In this document: piece after piece, positions 47,055-57,416 of the stretch | Numbering within the stretch: the first letter of the stretch is position 1 | Layout: the number at the start of each line of letters is the position of its first letter | From: Benincasa hispida | Lineage: Eukaryota; Streptophyta; Magnoliopsida; Cucurbitales; Cucurbitaceae | DNA: 64,000 nucleotides | Assembly (NCBI RefSeq): GCF_009727055.1 | Contig: NC_052350.1 | Span: 17,081,984 to 17,145,983 of the forward strand | Direction of reading: 5' to 3' | The notes under the pieces: generated by a model | Told to the model about the DNA's origin: nothing | What the model saw: only the letters and a program-made list of their open reading frames with translations | Databases searched by the model: none | Program-made: the position numbers and the translations under genes

Positions 47055-47204
47055 TGGGCCGAGTAATTTCGATGGGCCACAATGATCTTGTAAGCTCCAG
47101 GATGGGCTTACTCTGAAGAAATGGGCTGCTAGCTATTCGTAATTCTCTTCGTCTTTTTCGTCTGGAGAAGCAACTAGCAAGGCTTCTTCTCCCTTAAACC
47201 CTAA
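47055..47204 (+). promoter_or_regulatory. PPR promoter: four site II motifs and a telo-box
   Basis: TGGGCC at 47055 and 47073 and TGGGCT at 47103 and 47122 are site II elements, all in one orientation within 73 bp. AAACCCTAA at 47196-47204 is a telo-box. In plants this pair is typical of TCP-controlled, growth-linked promoters of ribosomal and organelle-directed protein genes. A CT-rich leader (CTTTCTCTCTCTGCTG) follows at about 47210. No clear TATA box is seen, as is common for such genes. Confidence 0.7.
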
Positions 47205-47255
47205 GCACACTTTCTCTCTCTGCTGTGTTCATAGATCTGTCTGTACAAAATTCAA

Positions 47256-47264
47256 ATGCAGTGA
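47256..47264 (+). other. Two-codon upstream ORF (ATG CAG TGA)
   Basis: A minimal upstream ORF 67 bp before the PPR start codon. If transcription starts in the CT-rich region near 47210 it would be in the mRNA leader and could lower translation. Whether it lies in the transcript is not known. Confidence 0.4.
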
Positions 47265-47330
47265 GGTTTTGACCTTGACCAAGGCTTGTTTACAAATCCT
47301 TTTTGGCGATTCGAACAAATCTCATCATCC

Positions 47331-49613
47331 ATGGCTCACATTTCTGTATCTAAACTTCATTCTAGCCATTACAGGGTTCTTTCCAGTTCTTCGATTCCGA
47401 AACCAACCGCCCTCTATTCACTTCATTTCTTTAGCTCCACTCAAGAACCCATCTCCACAGCTACTCAAAATGAAAGCCCCAATGGTCCATCCGCCAGTTC
47501 TGATGCGGCAGTGCCTCAGCCAGCGGAATCAGTCGCTGTTAATGGCGCCGAACAAGTTAAGCGAAGAACCCCTAGAGGTAAGCCTCGTAACCCTGAAAAG
47601 TTAGAGGATGTTATTTGTAAAATGATGGCAAATCGTGAATGGACAACGCGTTTACAGAACTCGATTCGGTCGTTGGTTCCTCAATTTGATCACTCTCTTG
47701 TTTGGAATGTGTTACATGCTGCTAAGAACTCGGACCATGCCCTCAACTTCTTCCGGTGGGTAGAGCGAGCTGGATTATTCCAGCATGATCGCGAAACCCA
47801 TTTGAAAATAATTGAGATTCTGGGTAGGGCTTCAAAGCTTAATCATGCCCGTTGCATTCTTCTTGATATGCTCAATAAGGGCATTGAATGGGATGAAGAC
47901 TTATTCGTTATATTGATTGAGAGTTATGGTAAAGCTGGGATTGTTCAGGAGGCTGTGAAAATTTTTCAAAAGATGAAGGAATTAGGTGTTGAGAGGAGTG
48001 TTAAATCTTATGATGCTTTATTTAAGGTGATTTTGAGGAGGGGGCGGTATATGATGGCGAAGAGGTACTTTAATGCTATGTTGAATGAAGGAATAGAACC
48101 AACTCGCCATACCTATAATGTGATGCTATGGGGTTTCTTTTTGTCGTTGAGGCTTGAGACAGCCAAGAGGTTTTACGAAGACATGAAGAGTAGAGGTATT
48201 TCACCTGATGTCGTTACATACAACACAATGATTAATGGATATTATCGGTTCAAAATGATGGAGGAGGCAGAGCAGTTCTTTACTGAGATGAAGGGTAAGA
48301 ATATTGTACCAACAGTGATAAGTTATACTACTATGATAAAAGGTTATGTTTCTGCTGGTCGAGTTGATGATGGATTGAGATTGTTTGAAGAGATGAAGGC
48401 TGTTGGTGTGAAGCCAAATGATATTACTTATTCGACACTGCTGCCTGGTCTTTGCGATGCAGAGAAAATGTCTGAGGCGCGACAAATTTTGACAGAAATG
48501 GTGGATAAGTATATTGCTCCAAAGGACAATTCAATTTTCATGAGGTTGCTATCTTGCCAGTGTATGCATGGTGATTTGGATGCTGCTATGCATGTACTGA
48601 AAGCAATGATTCGATTAAGCATTCCAACTGAGGCTGGGCATTACGGTATTTTGATTGAGAACTGTTGCAAAGCCGGAATGTATGATAAGGCAGTTAAGTT
48701 GCTTGACAAGCTTGTAGAAAAAGAAATCATATTGAGGCCACAAAGTACTTTGGAAATGGAGGCTAGTGCGTATAACCTTATAATTCAGTATCTATGCAAC
48801 CATGGGCAGACTGGAAAAGCTGATACATTTTTCCGGCAGTTGTTGAAGAAGGGTATTCAGGATGAGGTTGCATTTAATAATTTAATCCGTGGCCATTCCA
48901 AAGAAGGGAATCCTGAATTGGCATTTGAAATATTGAAAATCATGGGTAGGAGGGATGTGTCTAGGGATGCAGAATCTTATAAGTTGCTAATCAAGAGCTA
49001 CTTAAGTAAAGGTGAACCAGCTGATGCTAAAACAGCTTTGGACAGCATGATTGAAAGTGGGCATTATCCTGACTCGGCATTGTTTAGATCAGTTATGGAA
49101 AGTCTATTTACAGATGGGAGGGTGCAGACCGCAAGCCGAGTGATGAACAGTATGTTGGATAAAGGAATAACAGAAAACTTAGACTTGGTTGCCAAAATCC
49201 TGGAAGCCCTTTTAATGAGAGGTCATGTCGAAGAAGCGTTGGGACGAATCGATTTGCTAATGAGTTGCAATTGCCCACCTGATTTTGACAGTCTTTTATC
49301 TGTTCTTTGTGAAAGGGGGAAGACCATTGCTGCCCTCAAGCTTTTAGATTTTGGATTGGAAAGAGAATGCAACATAGAATTCTCAAGTTATGAGAAGGTA
49401 CTAGATGCGCTGTTGGGAGCGGGGAAGACACTGAATGCATACGCAATTCTATGCAAGATAATGGAGAAAGGAGGGGCTAATGATTGGGGCAGTTTTGATG
49501 ATTTGATCAAAAGCCTGAATCAGGAAGGGAACACAAAGCAAGCTGATATTCTCTCAAGAAAGATGAAGGGTGGAGACAGAAAACGGTGTAAGAAACCTTC
49601 TCTAGCTGCTTGA
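47331..49613 (+). CDS. P-class pentatricopeptide repeat protein, organelle-targeted
   Basis: Single-exon gene of 760 codons plus stop. The ATG at 47331 (context CATCCATGG) is chosen because the open frame extends 15 codons upstream only through a TTG. The first 36 or so residues (MAHISVSKLHSSHYRV..., rich in S, R, H and lacking acids) look like a mitochondrial or plastid transit peptide. A low-complexity linker and a basic stretch (VKRRTPRGKPRNPEK, about 76-90) follow. From about residue 153 to 745 there are roughly 14-17 tandem 35-residue PPR motifs, e.g. VVTYNTMINGYYRFKMMEEA and VISYTTMIKGYVSAGRVDDG. No E, DYW or SMR domain is present, so it is P-class, expected to bind organelle RNA for processing, stabilisation or translation. 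It resembles the Arabidopsis At2g37230-type proteins from memory, unverified. It is the only intact gene here, and its GC content is higher than the surroundings. Confidence 0.95.
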   Translation: MAHISVSKLHSSHYRVLSSSSIPKPTALYSLHFFSSTQEPISTATQNESPNGPSASSDAAVPQPAESVAVNGAEQVKRRTPRGKPRNPEKLEDVICKMMANREWTTRLQNSIRSLVPQFDHSLVWNVLHAAKNSDHALNFFRWVERAGLFQHDRETHLKIIEILGRASKLNHARCILLDMLNKGIEWDEDLFVILIESYGKAGIVQEAVKIFQKMKELGVERSVKSYDALFKVILRRGRYMMAKRYFNAMLNEGIEPTRHTYNVMLWGFFLSLRLETAKRFYEDMKSRGISPDVVTYNTMINGYYRFKMMEEAEQFFTEMKGKNIVPTVISYTTMIKGYVSAGRVDDGLRLFEEMKAVGVKPNDITYSTLLPGLCDAEKMSEARQILTEMVDKYIAPKDNSIFMRLLSCQCMHGDLDAAMHVLKAMIRLSIPTEAGHYGILIENCCKAGMYDKAVKLLDKLVEKEIILRPQSTLEMEASAYNLIIQYLCNHGQTGKADTFFRQLLKKGIQDEVAFNNLIRGHSKEGNPELAFEILKIMGRRDVSRDAESYKLLIKSYLSKGEPADAKTALDSMIESGHYPDSALFRSVMESLFTDGRVQTASRVMNSMLDKGITENLDLVAKILEALLMRGHVEEALGRIDLLMSCNCPPDFDSLLSVLCERGKTIAALKLLDFGLERECNIEFSSYEKVLDALLGAGKTLNAYAILCKIMEKGGANDWGSFDDLIKSLNQEGNTKQADILSRKMKGGDRKRCKKPSLAA

Positions 49614-50560
49614 TTAATCAACACATCCCCTGGTTTATTTGGTCCCTTTTTCTCTTTTGAAATGATATTTCATGCTTCAAACCTTGAATAACACTTGGGT
49701 TGTCATTTGATCCAATATACTCAAATTGTAGCTTTGAAATTTGTAGGGTTCTTTTTTTTTTCCTCCCCATGATTTTAGTTTGTTGAGTTGATGAATACTA
49801 AGGGCTTTGATTTTCTTAAAAAAGTTTCCTGGTAATATCTGAAACGTGCTAGAGATGTATATTATCATTATGGCTTGATGAGAAAAACATACAAAAGTTT
49901 CTGGGGATTCAAGGAGTTCAGTTCTACTTTCGTTTATAAGTTTCATATTTTATTGCTTCAATTATAGAACCACATGTACTTGAAATTTCAACTTTTCCCA
50001 TGTGCTTGCCTTGCTTGTGATAAACACAAATTACTGAAAAGAGAATTCGAGGATTAGAATGAAATATTAAACTGTGAAATCCAATTTGCATTTTAATAGT
50101 TTATGTAAAGTTTAAATACTGTCATTCTGCATTGAATATTAACAACAAAATGTGGTTTTCTTTTAGAATTTGTTTTGTGTTCTTAGTAATTACTATAAAT
50201 AAAAGCATTGGATAATCATTTTCTTTTCCCTGATCTCAATCCATGAAGAGGCCACAGCCATGTAGGAAACATAAGGTGGAGCTGCGGAGGTTTTTATTTC
50301 TTCTCAAGTGTTCTTTCCTGTACAAAAATAAGTCCAGGTGGCGTAGAATTTATCAAACGCTGAGATGAGGATTTGCCCATTCTTGTGTCTGAAAACATTT
50401 TAGTATATGAGAATTTAGAATTTTTCATACTTTCTATTCGTACTCCACTACATTTACAATATTTAAGCTTAATATAGGTCAAGGTTCAAACTATCATGGG
50501 TTGGTCTATGGTAGTAGGAACATCAAAAGAAGGTCAAAGGGTTAAGGAGTTATGGGTTCA
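49614..50560 (+). other. 3' flank of the PPR gene
   Basis: No further gene. Possible polyadenylation signals include AATAAA-like ATAAATAAAAG near 50195, but the transcript end cannot be fixed. The segment ends at the poly-A tail of the antisense LINE. Confidence 0.5.
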
Positions 50561-52012
50561 TTTTTTTTTTTGATAAGAACAACTTTCATTGAAAAAAATA
50601 AAAGAAAGAATATACGAGCATACAAAAAACAAGCCCTCAAAAAAGAGAATTCCTCTACAAGAAGCGACTCCAACTATACAAGATCAAGTTCATAGGATAA
50701 TTACAAAAAAAATTTAGAGATCGAAGTCCAATGAGAAACGTGAACGAATAAGAGACCACGAATATCTGGTGTTCTTTTCAACTCCTCTAAACACCCTTCT
50801 ATTCCTCTCATCACACAACCCAAATATAGCACAAATACTAGCCAATTAGAGAAAACAACCTATCTCCCCAAATAGTTGATTGAAGATGTCCTCTTCGATC
50901 ATATTTCTAACGTCTCGTCGATGAGCACACATCATACCAAATGTTTGGAAAAAAAGAATCCCAGACAAAAACCTCTCAAACTCGCAATGTCAAAGAATAT
51001 GGTCCACGTCTTTCCCAGCCTTCTTGCAAAGAATACAACAAAAAGGGCCAATCAACGATGACATCTTCCTAACAAGCCTATCCAGCGTACTAATATGACC
51101 ATGGAGAACCTGACAGATAAATAATCTCACTTTTCTAGGAGTCTTAATCCTCCACAACGACAAGAAGATAGACTTACCCACGAGCAGGGTTAACCAAACA
51201 ATGAAAAAGGATTTACACGAGAACCTTTTCAAAGGATTAGGGCTCCAGACTCTCACATCTCTCCTTCTAAGGTGAAAGGGGTGACTCTCAAGAATAGAAA
51301 GAAAGGCAACAACATCCATCGTTTTCCTATCGGACAGAACACGATGGAACTCGAAGGAGAAAGAGTAGGAGCTCCCTGTCCAAACGAGAAAACCTATCAC
51401 AAAATAATTTTTAAGAGAAGACAAATGATGCAATCCGGGAAAAGAACTACAAAGATGTCTCTCTCCTACCTACTGATCTTCCCAGAAATACATCTCTCCC
51501 CCCTCCCCAACCACACAATGGACCCAAGGAACAAAAGTAGGGAGCTCTTTCACAATATCTTTACAAAGATTTTGGTAAGTGCCATTATCCCTTTAGCTAG
51601 CCAGCCATTCAAAAGGATGAGGGTCATGTTTACTAGCAATAACCCTACACCATAAGGAATTGGGCTTAGGGGAAAAGCGCTATAACTATTTGGCTAAAAA
51701 GGCTTTGTTTCGAGTCCTAAGGTTACCAACTTCAAGACTCCCCAAAGACACCGGTTTCTCGATGATCTCCCATTTAATAAGATGCAAACCAATACCTTTC
51801 CCTTCATCAACCCCTTCCTAAAGGAAGTCCCACACCAATCTCTCCAAATGATTGCACTCCTCCCTCAGAGCTCTATAGAGAGAAAAGAAATAAACCGGAA
51901 TGCCACTTAGGACGGATTTAATGAGAGTAAGACTATCCGCTTTAGAAAAGAAACTCTTTTTTCAAAAGGCCAACCTATTTCGAACTTTATCGATGTTCGC
52001 CTTATGATTTTG
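50561..52012 (-). mobile_element. LINE (L1-type) ORF2 3' fragment, 5'-truncated
   Basis: On the minus strand it reads FSKADSLTLIKSVLSGIPVY (RT end, about 51890-51950), then the linker, then the zf-RVT domain in the open stretch 51433-50990: SLWRIKTPRKVRLFICQVLH and CCILCKKAGKDVDHIL, a CX2C...H type zinc ribbon. A short tail and a poly-A (T run on the plus strand at 50561) follow. The endonuclease and the RT catalytic core are missing, as in typical 5'-truncated LINE insertions. Several stops are present. No target duplication was found. Confidence 0.85.
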
Positions 52013-54809
52013 ATTCTAAACATAAAATGATGGAGAAGAATGGTGATGAATGAAGAATGGAGATGGATGAAAGAGTGATTTCTCTCCAGGTAAGCGAATT
52101 AGGGAATGTGTTGGTAGTGGATGCGTAGAAGTTCTCTCAAGTCAGACCCAAGTATAATTCTAACTCAAGTTTCTTGGTAAGTCCAAGGTTGAACGTAGGG
52201 ACTCTAGAATGCTTCTAACGCATACCTTGTTTTTGGACTTAATACAGATTTTTCCTAATTAACTTCAGAAATGTTGGTTATTTACACTGAGCTAATGACA
52301 TGCATGTAAGAAGAATTAGAAGTTCAGAGGGAAAAAGGAGTTTATGAATGAATGGTTTTAAGTGTAAGTGGTATGCGTTGATTCCAAGCAGGATTAGCAA
52401 GCGTAATGAAGATGAGATGAAGATGATACAAATGCTTGTCTACAATATAAATGTATGTGCTATGTGATAGAATTTCTATTCTTCGATTCATATTCAGTTC
52501 AACATCTCTCAATGAAAATGCCACATATAATCCCAACTCTAGGGGCATGTAGTTGGCTACAAAGAACAGACAAAAAATGTGAGCAACTTTATCTCTAAAC
52601 CTATTTCGCACCCTGACTTAATACATTCTATAGTTAAATTGCTCTCTCAAGTGATTTAACTACTTAATCACTTTAATCAATTCATCAGGATGATTTAAGC
52701 CCGGATTTCAAGCTCTCATTAAGTCAGGAAACTAGCAAATACAAATAATTTGAAATGTAAACAGATGAAGACGTATTGAATGGCCAAAAGGTAAGATTGA
52801 ATTAGGGATAGCAAATATTATACAACAACCTCAACTTGATGAAATGAAATGGGAAATGGAAATGAAATGTAAAAAGGAAGAATTGAAGCTGCAAAGTTCA
52901 ATCTCTTGTCCTGTTTGGCTTGATTTTAATGTTTGTTTCAACCAACTTGGTGAAGAAGTTGATAAAGATCTCTCTCTCAAGCTTTATCTCCAACAGGTTC
53001 TCTTGATCAATGATGGAATGATATCTTCCCTTCCATTTCTTGCTTGCAGACAACAGAGTCTAACTACTGAAGATAATTCTAACTATCTGGCTCTAAGGTG
53101 TCTAACTGTGCTTCAACAGTTGGCTTCTCTTTTTATAGGCAAATCCCAGCAACTTGGTGATTGGACTTGCATTAAATTCCATGCTTTGGACCAACCACCT
53201 GCCACTTCTGAGATGTTCAGATGCCACCAGTAGATGTCAATACCTGCAAGTGGTGATTTGACATAAAAAGCACGAGTCAATGTATCCTTTTTGCATCGAA
53301 CATTCTTGGATGCATACCCTTGCATCGGCTTGGTCTGCAACACTTGGTGAATTTCTTTGATCCTGAGTTAAGATGCATCATTGAAGTAGATTTTTACTAA
53401 AAGGATACTTTTGTATGAGTTAATTGCATGTATGGAATTTCATGTGTTTTTCTTCATAATGAATGCGTTTATATCACTAAAGGTCCTAATTGTTCAAACT
53501 TTGAGATAATAATAACTTGTATTTCTACAAGCTATCTCACCCAATGCTCGTCCTCGAGCATTCATAAAATAATTCATTCTCACATTTTTGTGATCTTAAC
53601 GCACTAGCTCCACTTCTCATCTTGTCTAACCTACAAATGTTTAAGATTGGTGTTTGAAGAATACAAGTTTGTTCACTTTTCTAAAGAAATATATAATCGA
53701 TCTCCAATGTGGCATGCCCTTTCTTCAAAACTCTTTTCGCTTTCTAAAACATTTCAATCTTTCAGATCCAATAATGTGTTTGAAGGTTCTCTTGTTGTAA
53801 AAATTCTTCCTAAGTGCAAGTTAATTATTCTCTTATAGGACTACCTATGCATCGATTCAGGTGGTTTGCCTTCATTTTGGCATGCCTCCACAGGTGTCAT
53901 GCAGACATCCAACTACGAGCAAGTGCCCTTCATAACTTAACTCTTATCTAAGCATATATGCATTGTATTTTTCTACTTTGGCTTAGATAGTGGAGTTGGG
54001 ACGCGTTGATCTTGGTTACTTAACTTCGTTGTGGCTTACCCCCACGGGTGTCATACGAGCATCCAACTACACATAAGTGCCATTTCCAATTTTAACTCAT
54101 ATCACTGGGATTTTTCCCTTGCTTTGATAGTGGAGTTTGCTTATTACTCCCGAAATTATTAGTTTTTTTAAATAAATTAAATGAAATTTCAAAAATTTTA
54201 TAACTAGAACGCATCAACTCGAACCTCATTCATCCCCAAATTTTGGAGATCAGCAAGGTTTTCATGGCTGAAAAAGAACTATAAAAATGTCTTAGAAATT
54301 TCAAAAGGAGGTTTGAGTTGAGGCTTACACGTATGAGAAATAAAAAATATGTTTCATTTAGTGAGGTTCTATTCTTATATTTCTAATGCCTAACTAAACA
54401 TGTAAGTTATCAAACATTAATAATATCATTGAGGTATCACAGCTTGATGCAAGACACAAAAGATATAAGTAAAGGAATCAGAAAAGGAATTCTTAAAGAC
54501 CAACGCAAGAATCAAAAATGATTTCTTTTCATTCATTAATAAAGAAATTTACATGGAATTCAAACAAGTGCAAACACATACAAAACTTCAAAATACAATT
54601 GAAAACAAAAAGCCAATACCCTCAAATTTTGAAATCCACAAACTTGGTTTTTAAACAATCATTCAAAAGCATGCAAGGTCAATAAACATAAGGAAAGATT
54701 GTTTTGATAGCGAATTGCTCTTACCATCTGGAATTAAGCTTCCCTGGAAACAGTCGCAAATGCGAGTTAAAAAGTAAGACCTTTTGACCAATGAAGCATT
54801 CTTTCTTAT
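52013..54809. other. Non-coding, probably retroelement-derived
   Basis: No domain found in any frame. The 129-residue frame at 52844-53233 has no recognisable match. Strings such as TTTCTTGGTAAGTCCAAGG and the duplicated GTGTCATRCRRRCATCCAAC segment read like LTR or untranslated DNA of the Ty3/gypsy element that follows, but no LTR ends could be fixed. Confidence 0.4.
53878..54140. repeat. Imperfect tandem duplication, unit about 153 bp
   Basis: GGCATGCCTCCACAGGTGTC at 53878 and GGCTTACCCCCACGGGTGTC at 54033 begin two related segments. Both contain CATCCAACTAC, AAGTGCC and TGATAGTGGAGTT or TAGATAGTGGAGTT at similar spacing. Confidence 0.7.
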
Positions 54810-56895
54810 GAGGTATTGGAGACTGCACATATTTTATCACAAGAGTCTAACCTTAACAAGTCATCTGCTAAGGAAGGAAGCTCAAAAAGAAAATATTATG
54901 CTAGACAAAGTTCGAGTCAATCACAGAAGAAAACGAGTGCCAGACTGTAAACGTGTGATAAGAAACATTTTGGGGCATGTCACAGAACGTTGGGAACTTG
55001 ATTCCGTTGCGAAAAGGTAGGACACTACATTAATAGTTGCCCAATGGGCCAGAAGCTAAATTCTGATAAAACTCATGCGAAGAAATAAAAGAAGAAGGGA
55101 AAAGTCTTTGCCATAACCAAGCAAGAGGTTGATGATGAACCTAACATGGTGTCAGATACTATTCTCATAACTGGGATCACTGCTTTTATTTTGATTCTCT
55201 GGTTCTATGTATTATTTCACATTTGCTACTTTTGTTAGAAAGTTTAAGTTAGCATCTGCAAATTTGAATTTTGTATTGAAAGTATCTATTCCCTTTGTGA
55301 GTGTGCTAAGAACTGATAAGGTAGTTAAGACTTGTCGGTAAGGTGTTGCTGATAGAAATTTAGTTGTTGACTTGATACCTCTTGACATGACTGACTTTGA
55401 TGCAATTTTGGGGATGGATTGGTTGTTTATGAATTATGCAAACATTCTGTGTCATGAGAAAGAAGTTTTGTTTACCCCTCCAAACCAACCAAAGTTTTGA
55501 TCTAAGAGGATGAAAGTGTGCCCCCTATCAAAGGTCATCTAAGCACTTAAAGCATCTAAGTTGATTGAAAACGGATGTTGCACATGAGAAAACATTAGAG
55601 ATGTTAAGGGAAAAGAGGTTTATGCAATGTTTAAAAAGTGTGAATTTTGATTGAAAATTTTCCCCTTTAAGGCATGTGGTGTCTAAAAAGGGAATCTCGA
55701 TAGATCCAAGAAAGGTTGGAATAATTATGAATTGGCCACGACCCATTAATGTCAAAGAGATACAAAATTTCTTGGGTTTAGCCAGATACTACAGAAGATT
55801 CGTAGAAGGCTTTTCCTAGATTTATGCTCCTTTGACTTAGTTGACAAGAAAGAATGCGCATTTTCAGTGGTCAGAAGACCGTGAGAAAAGTTTTCAGGAG
55901 TTGAAAGGAGACATGTTACTGCTCAAGTTTTAATGGTTCCTAGTGGATACTCAGGTTTTGTTATCCGTAGAGATGCTTCAAGTAGTTGTTTGGGTTATGT
56001 ACTCATGCAGAATGGTAAGTTATTGCTTACGCTTTACGACAACTTAAGAATCATGAACGAAATTATCCTACTCATGACTTGGAGTTGGTTGTAGTTATGT
56101 TTGCTTTGAATATTTGGAGGTACTACTTATATGGCACTCGATGTGAAATTTTTATAGACTAAGAGTTTAAAATATTTCTTCACACAAAAAGAGTTGAATT
56201 TGCGACAACACTGTTGGTTAAAGTTGGTAAAAGATATAATTGTACTATTAGTTACCATCCGGGTAAGGCCAATGTTGTAGTTGATGCCTTGAGTAGAAAA
56301 TCGTCATATTTAGCATCTTTACTCACAACTCAAAAGCATTTGATCGAGGAATTTGAGAAATTGGAAATCTACGTGACTTTGGAGGGTTCGGCGTTTGTAT
56401 TGCTTAGTTTGGTAGCACGATAAAAAGGGCTCGACTTTTGGATCCAATTTTGAATAATATTGTAGATGATGTTAACATTCGTAAGCGGATTGCGTTCTTA
56501 GTGAAGAGTGTTGGAGTTTTGTGGTTGGGCAATCGTCTTTGTGTTCCTAATGACCCAAATATTAAGAAGGAAATTTTGACAGAAGCACACAACACTCTGT
56601 ATTCAATCCACCCTGGAAGCACAAAAATGTACCAAGACCTGCGTAAAAGTTACTGGTGGATTGGGATGAAAAGAGTTGTTAGTTTTGTCAACAAGTGTCT
56701 AACATGCTAGCAGGTGAAGATTGAACATTGGAGACCGTCAGGGTCTCTTCAACCTACCTGAGTAGAAATGGGAAAACATCTTGATGGACTTTGTGAATAG
56801 TTTTCCTAAGACACGGTTAGGATTTGAGACTATATGGGTTATTGTTGATCGGTTAACGAAGGCAACTCACTTAATTTCTCAACCCTCCTATTGTA
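54810..56895 (+). pseudogene. Ty3/gypsy gag-pol remnant
   Basis: gag end (54810-55090): KKHFGACHR and the zinc knuckle FRCEKVGHYINSCP, first cysteine replaced by a stop. Protease region (about 55180-55500): FDAILGMDWL. The RT catalytic core is deleted; the frame resumes with the RT C-terminus (YAMFKKCEF, SIDPRKVG, FLGLARYYRRFVEGFS). RNase H (about 55950-56300): DALSRKS and ISYHPGKANVV. Integrase zinc finger (56580-56710): HNTLYSIHPGSTKMYQD and CLTC. Start of the integrase core (56775-56880): MDFVNSFPKT, IWVIVDRLTKATH. The order PR-RT-RH-IN and the HPGKANVVxDALSRK box define Ty3/gypsy. Many stops. It ends abruptly where copia LTR sequence starts. Confidence 0.88.
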
Positions 56896-56924
56896 CATGT
56901 TTTTGTGCTTACACGTTCTATAGA

Positions 56925-57402
56925 GATAGAGATCATTTTCTTCCTCCTCCAATCTTCTCTCACGTTAGAGGAAGCCCTCTGGAAAATATCTGGGCAAAAC
57001 TTTCTCACAAAAACCTATATTCCCTTTCTCCAAAATTAACCAAAGTGAGCCCACAACTCTGCTTCAGTTCTCGTCCTTGAGAATAATGAGGATGCCTTTG
57101 TAGTGGTGCTCGCAACGAGATCAATTTCTATTGGGATCGTGTTCTTAAGGTTGCTGCGTTCGTGAAGGTGAGACCAAGGAAACGTGACCATCGTGAGACC
57201 AAGAGAGAAAACGCGAAGATTTTTTGTCTTCAAGGGTAAGATTCTATTTTCTTCTTTTATCTCCTCTCTAGCATGTTGTAATTTCTTCATTTAATTTAAA
57301 TGTGAAATATGTTTCATATGTTCTCTACATTTTGTCCTAAATCAAATTGAAATTAAAAATGCTCAACGTTTACACGCTTCCGCTTAGGATTCAATCTCTT
57401 CA
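56925..57402 (+). mobile_element. LTR, copia family B, sense, only the 3' part
   Basis: Matches the last 450-500 bp of the LTR at 9646-11083, including CTCTCAC, AAGATTTTTTGTCTTCAAGG, TCTAGCATGTTGTAATTTC, and the end TAGGATTCAATCTCTTCA. The 5' boundary with the Ty3/gypsy remnant is approximate. Confidence 0.8.
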
Positions 57403-57404
57403 AT

Positions 57405-57416
57405 TAGTATCAGAGA
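57405..57416 (+). other. Primer-binding site, mutated
   Basis: TAGTATCAGAGA sits two bases after the LTR end. It is the initiator Met-tRNA site with two changes from the copy at 11086. Confidence 0.8.

Noticed and set aside
47286..47330. PPR start 15 codons upstream of the ATG
   Set aside because: The upstream extension opens at TTG, not ATG. A eukaryotic gene is best started at the ATG at 47331, which also gives a good transit peptide.
52844..53233. 129-codon open frame
   Set aside because: No recognisable domain, sits in probable retroelement DNA, no supporting promoter or splice context.
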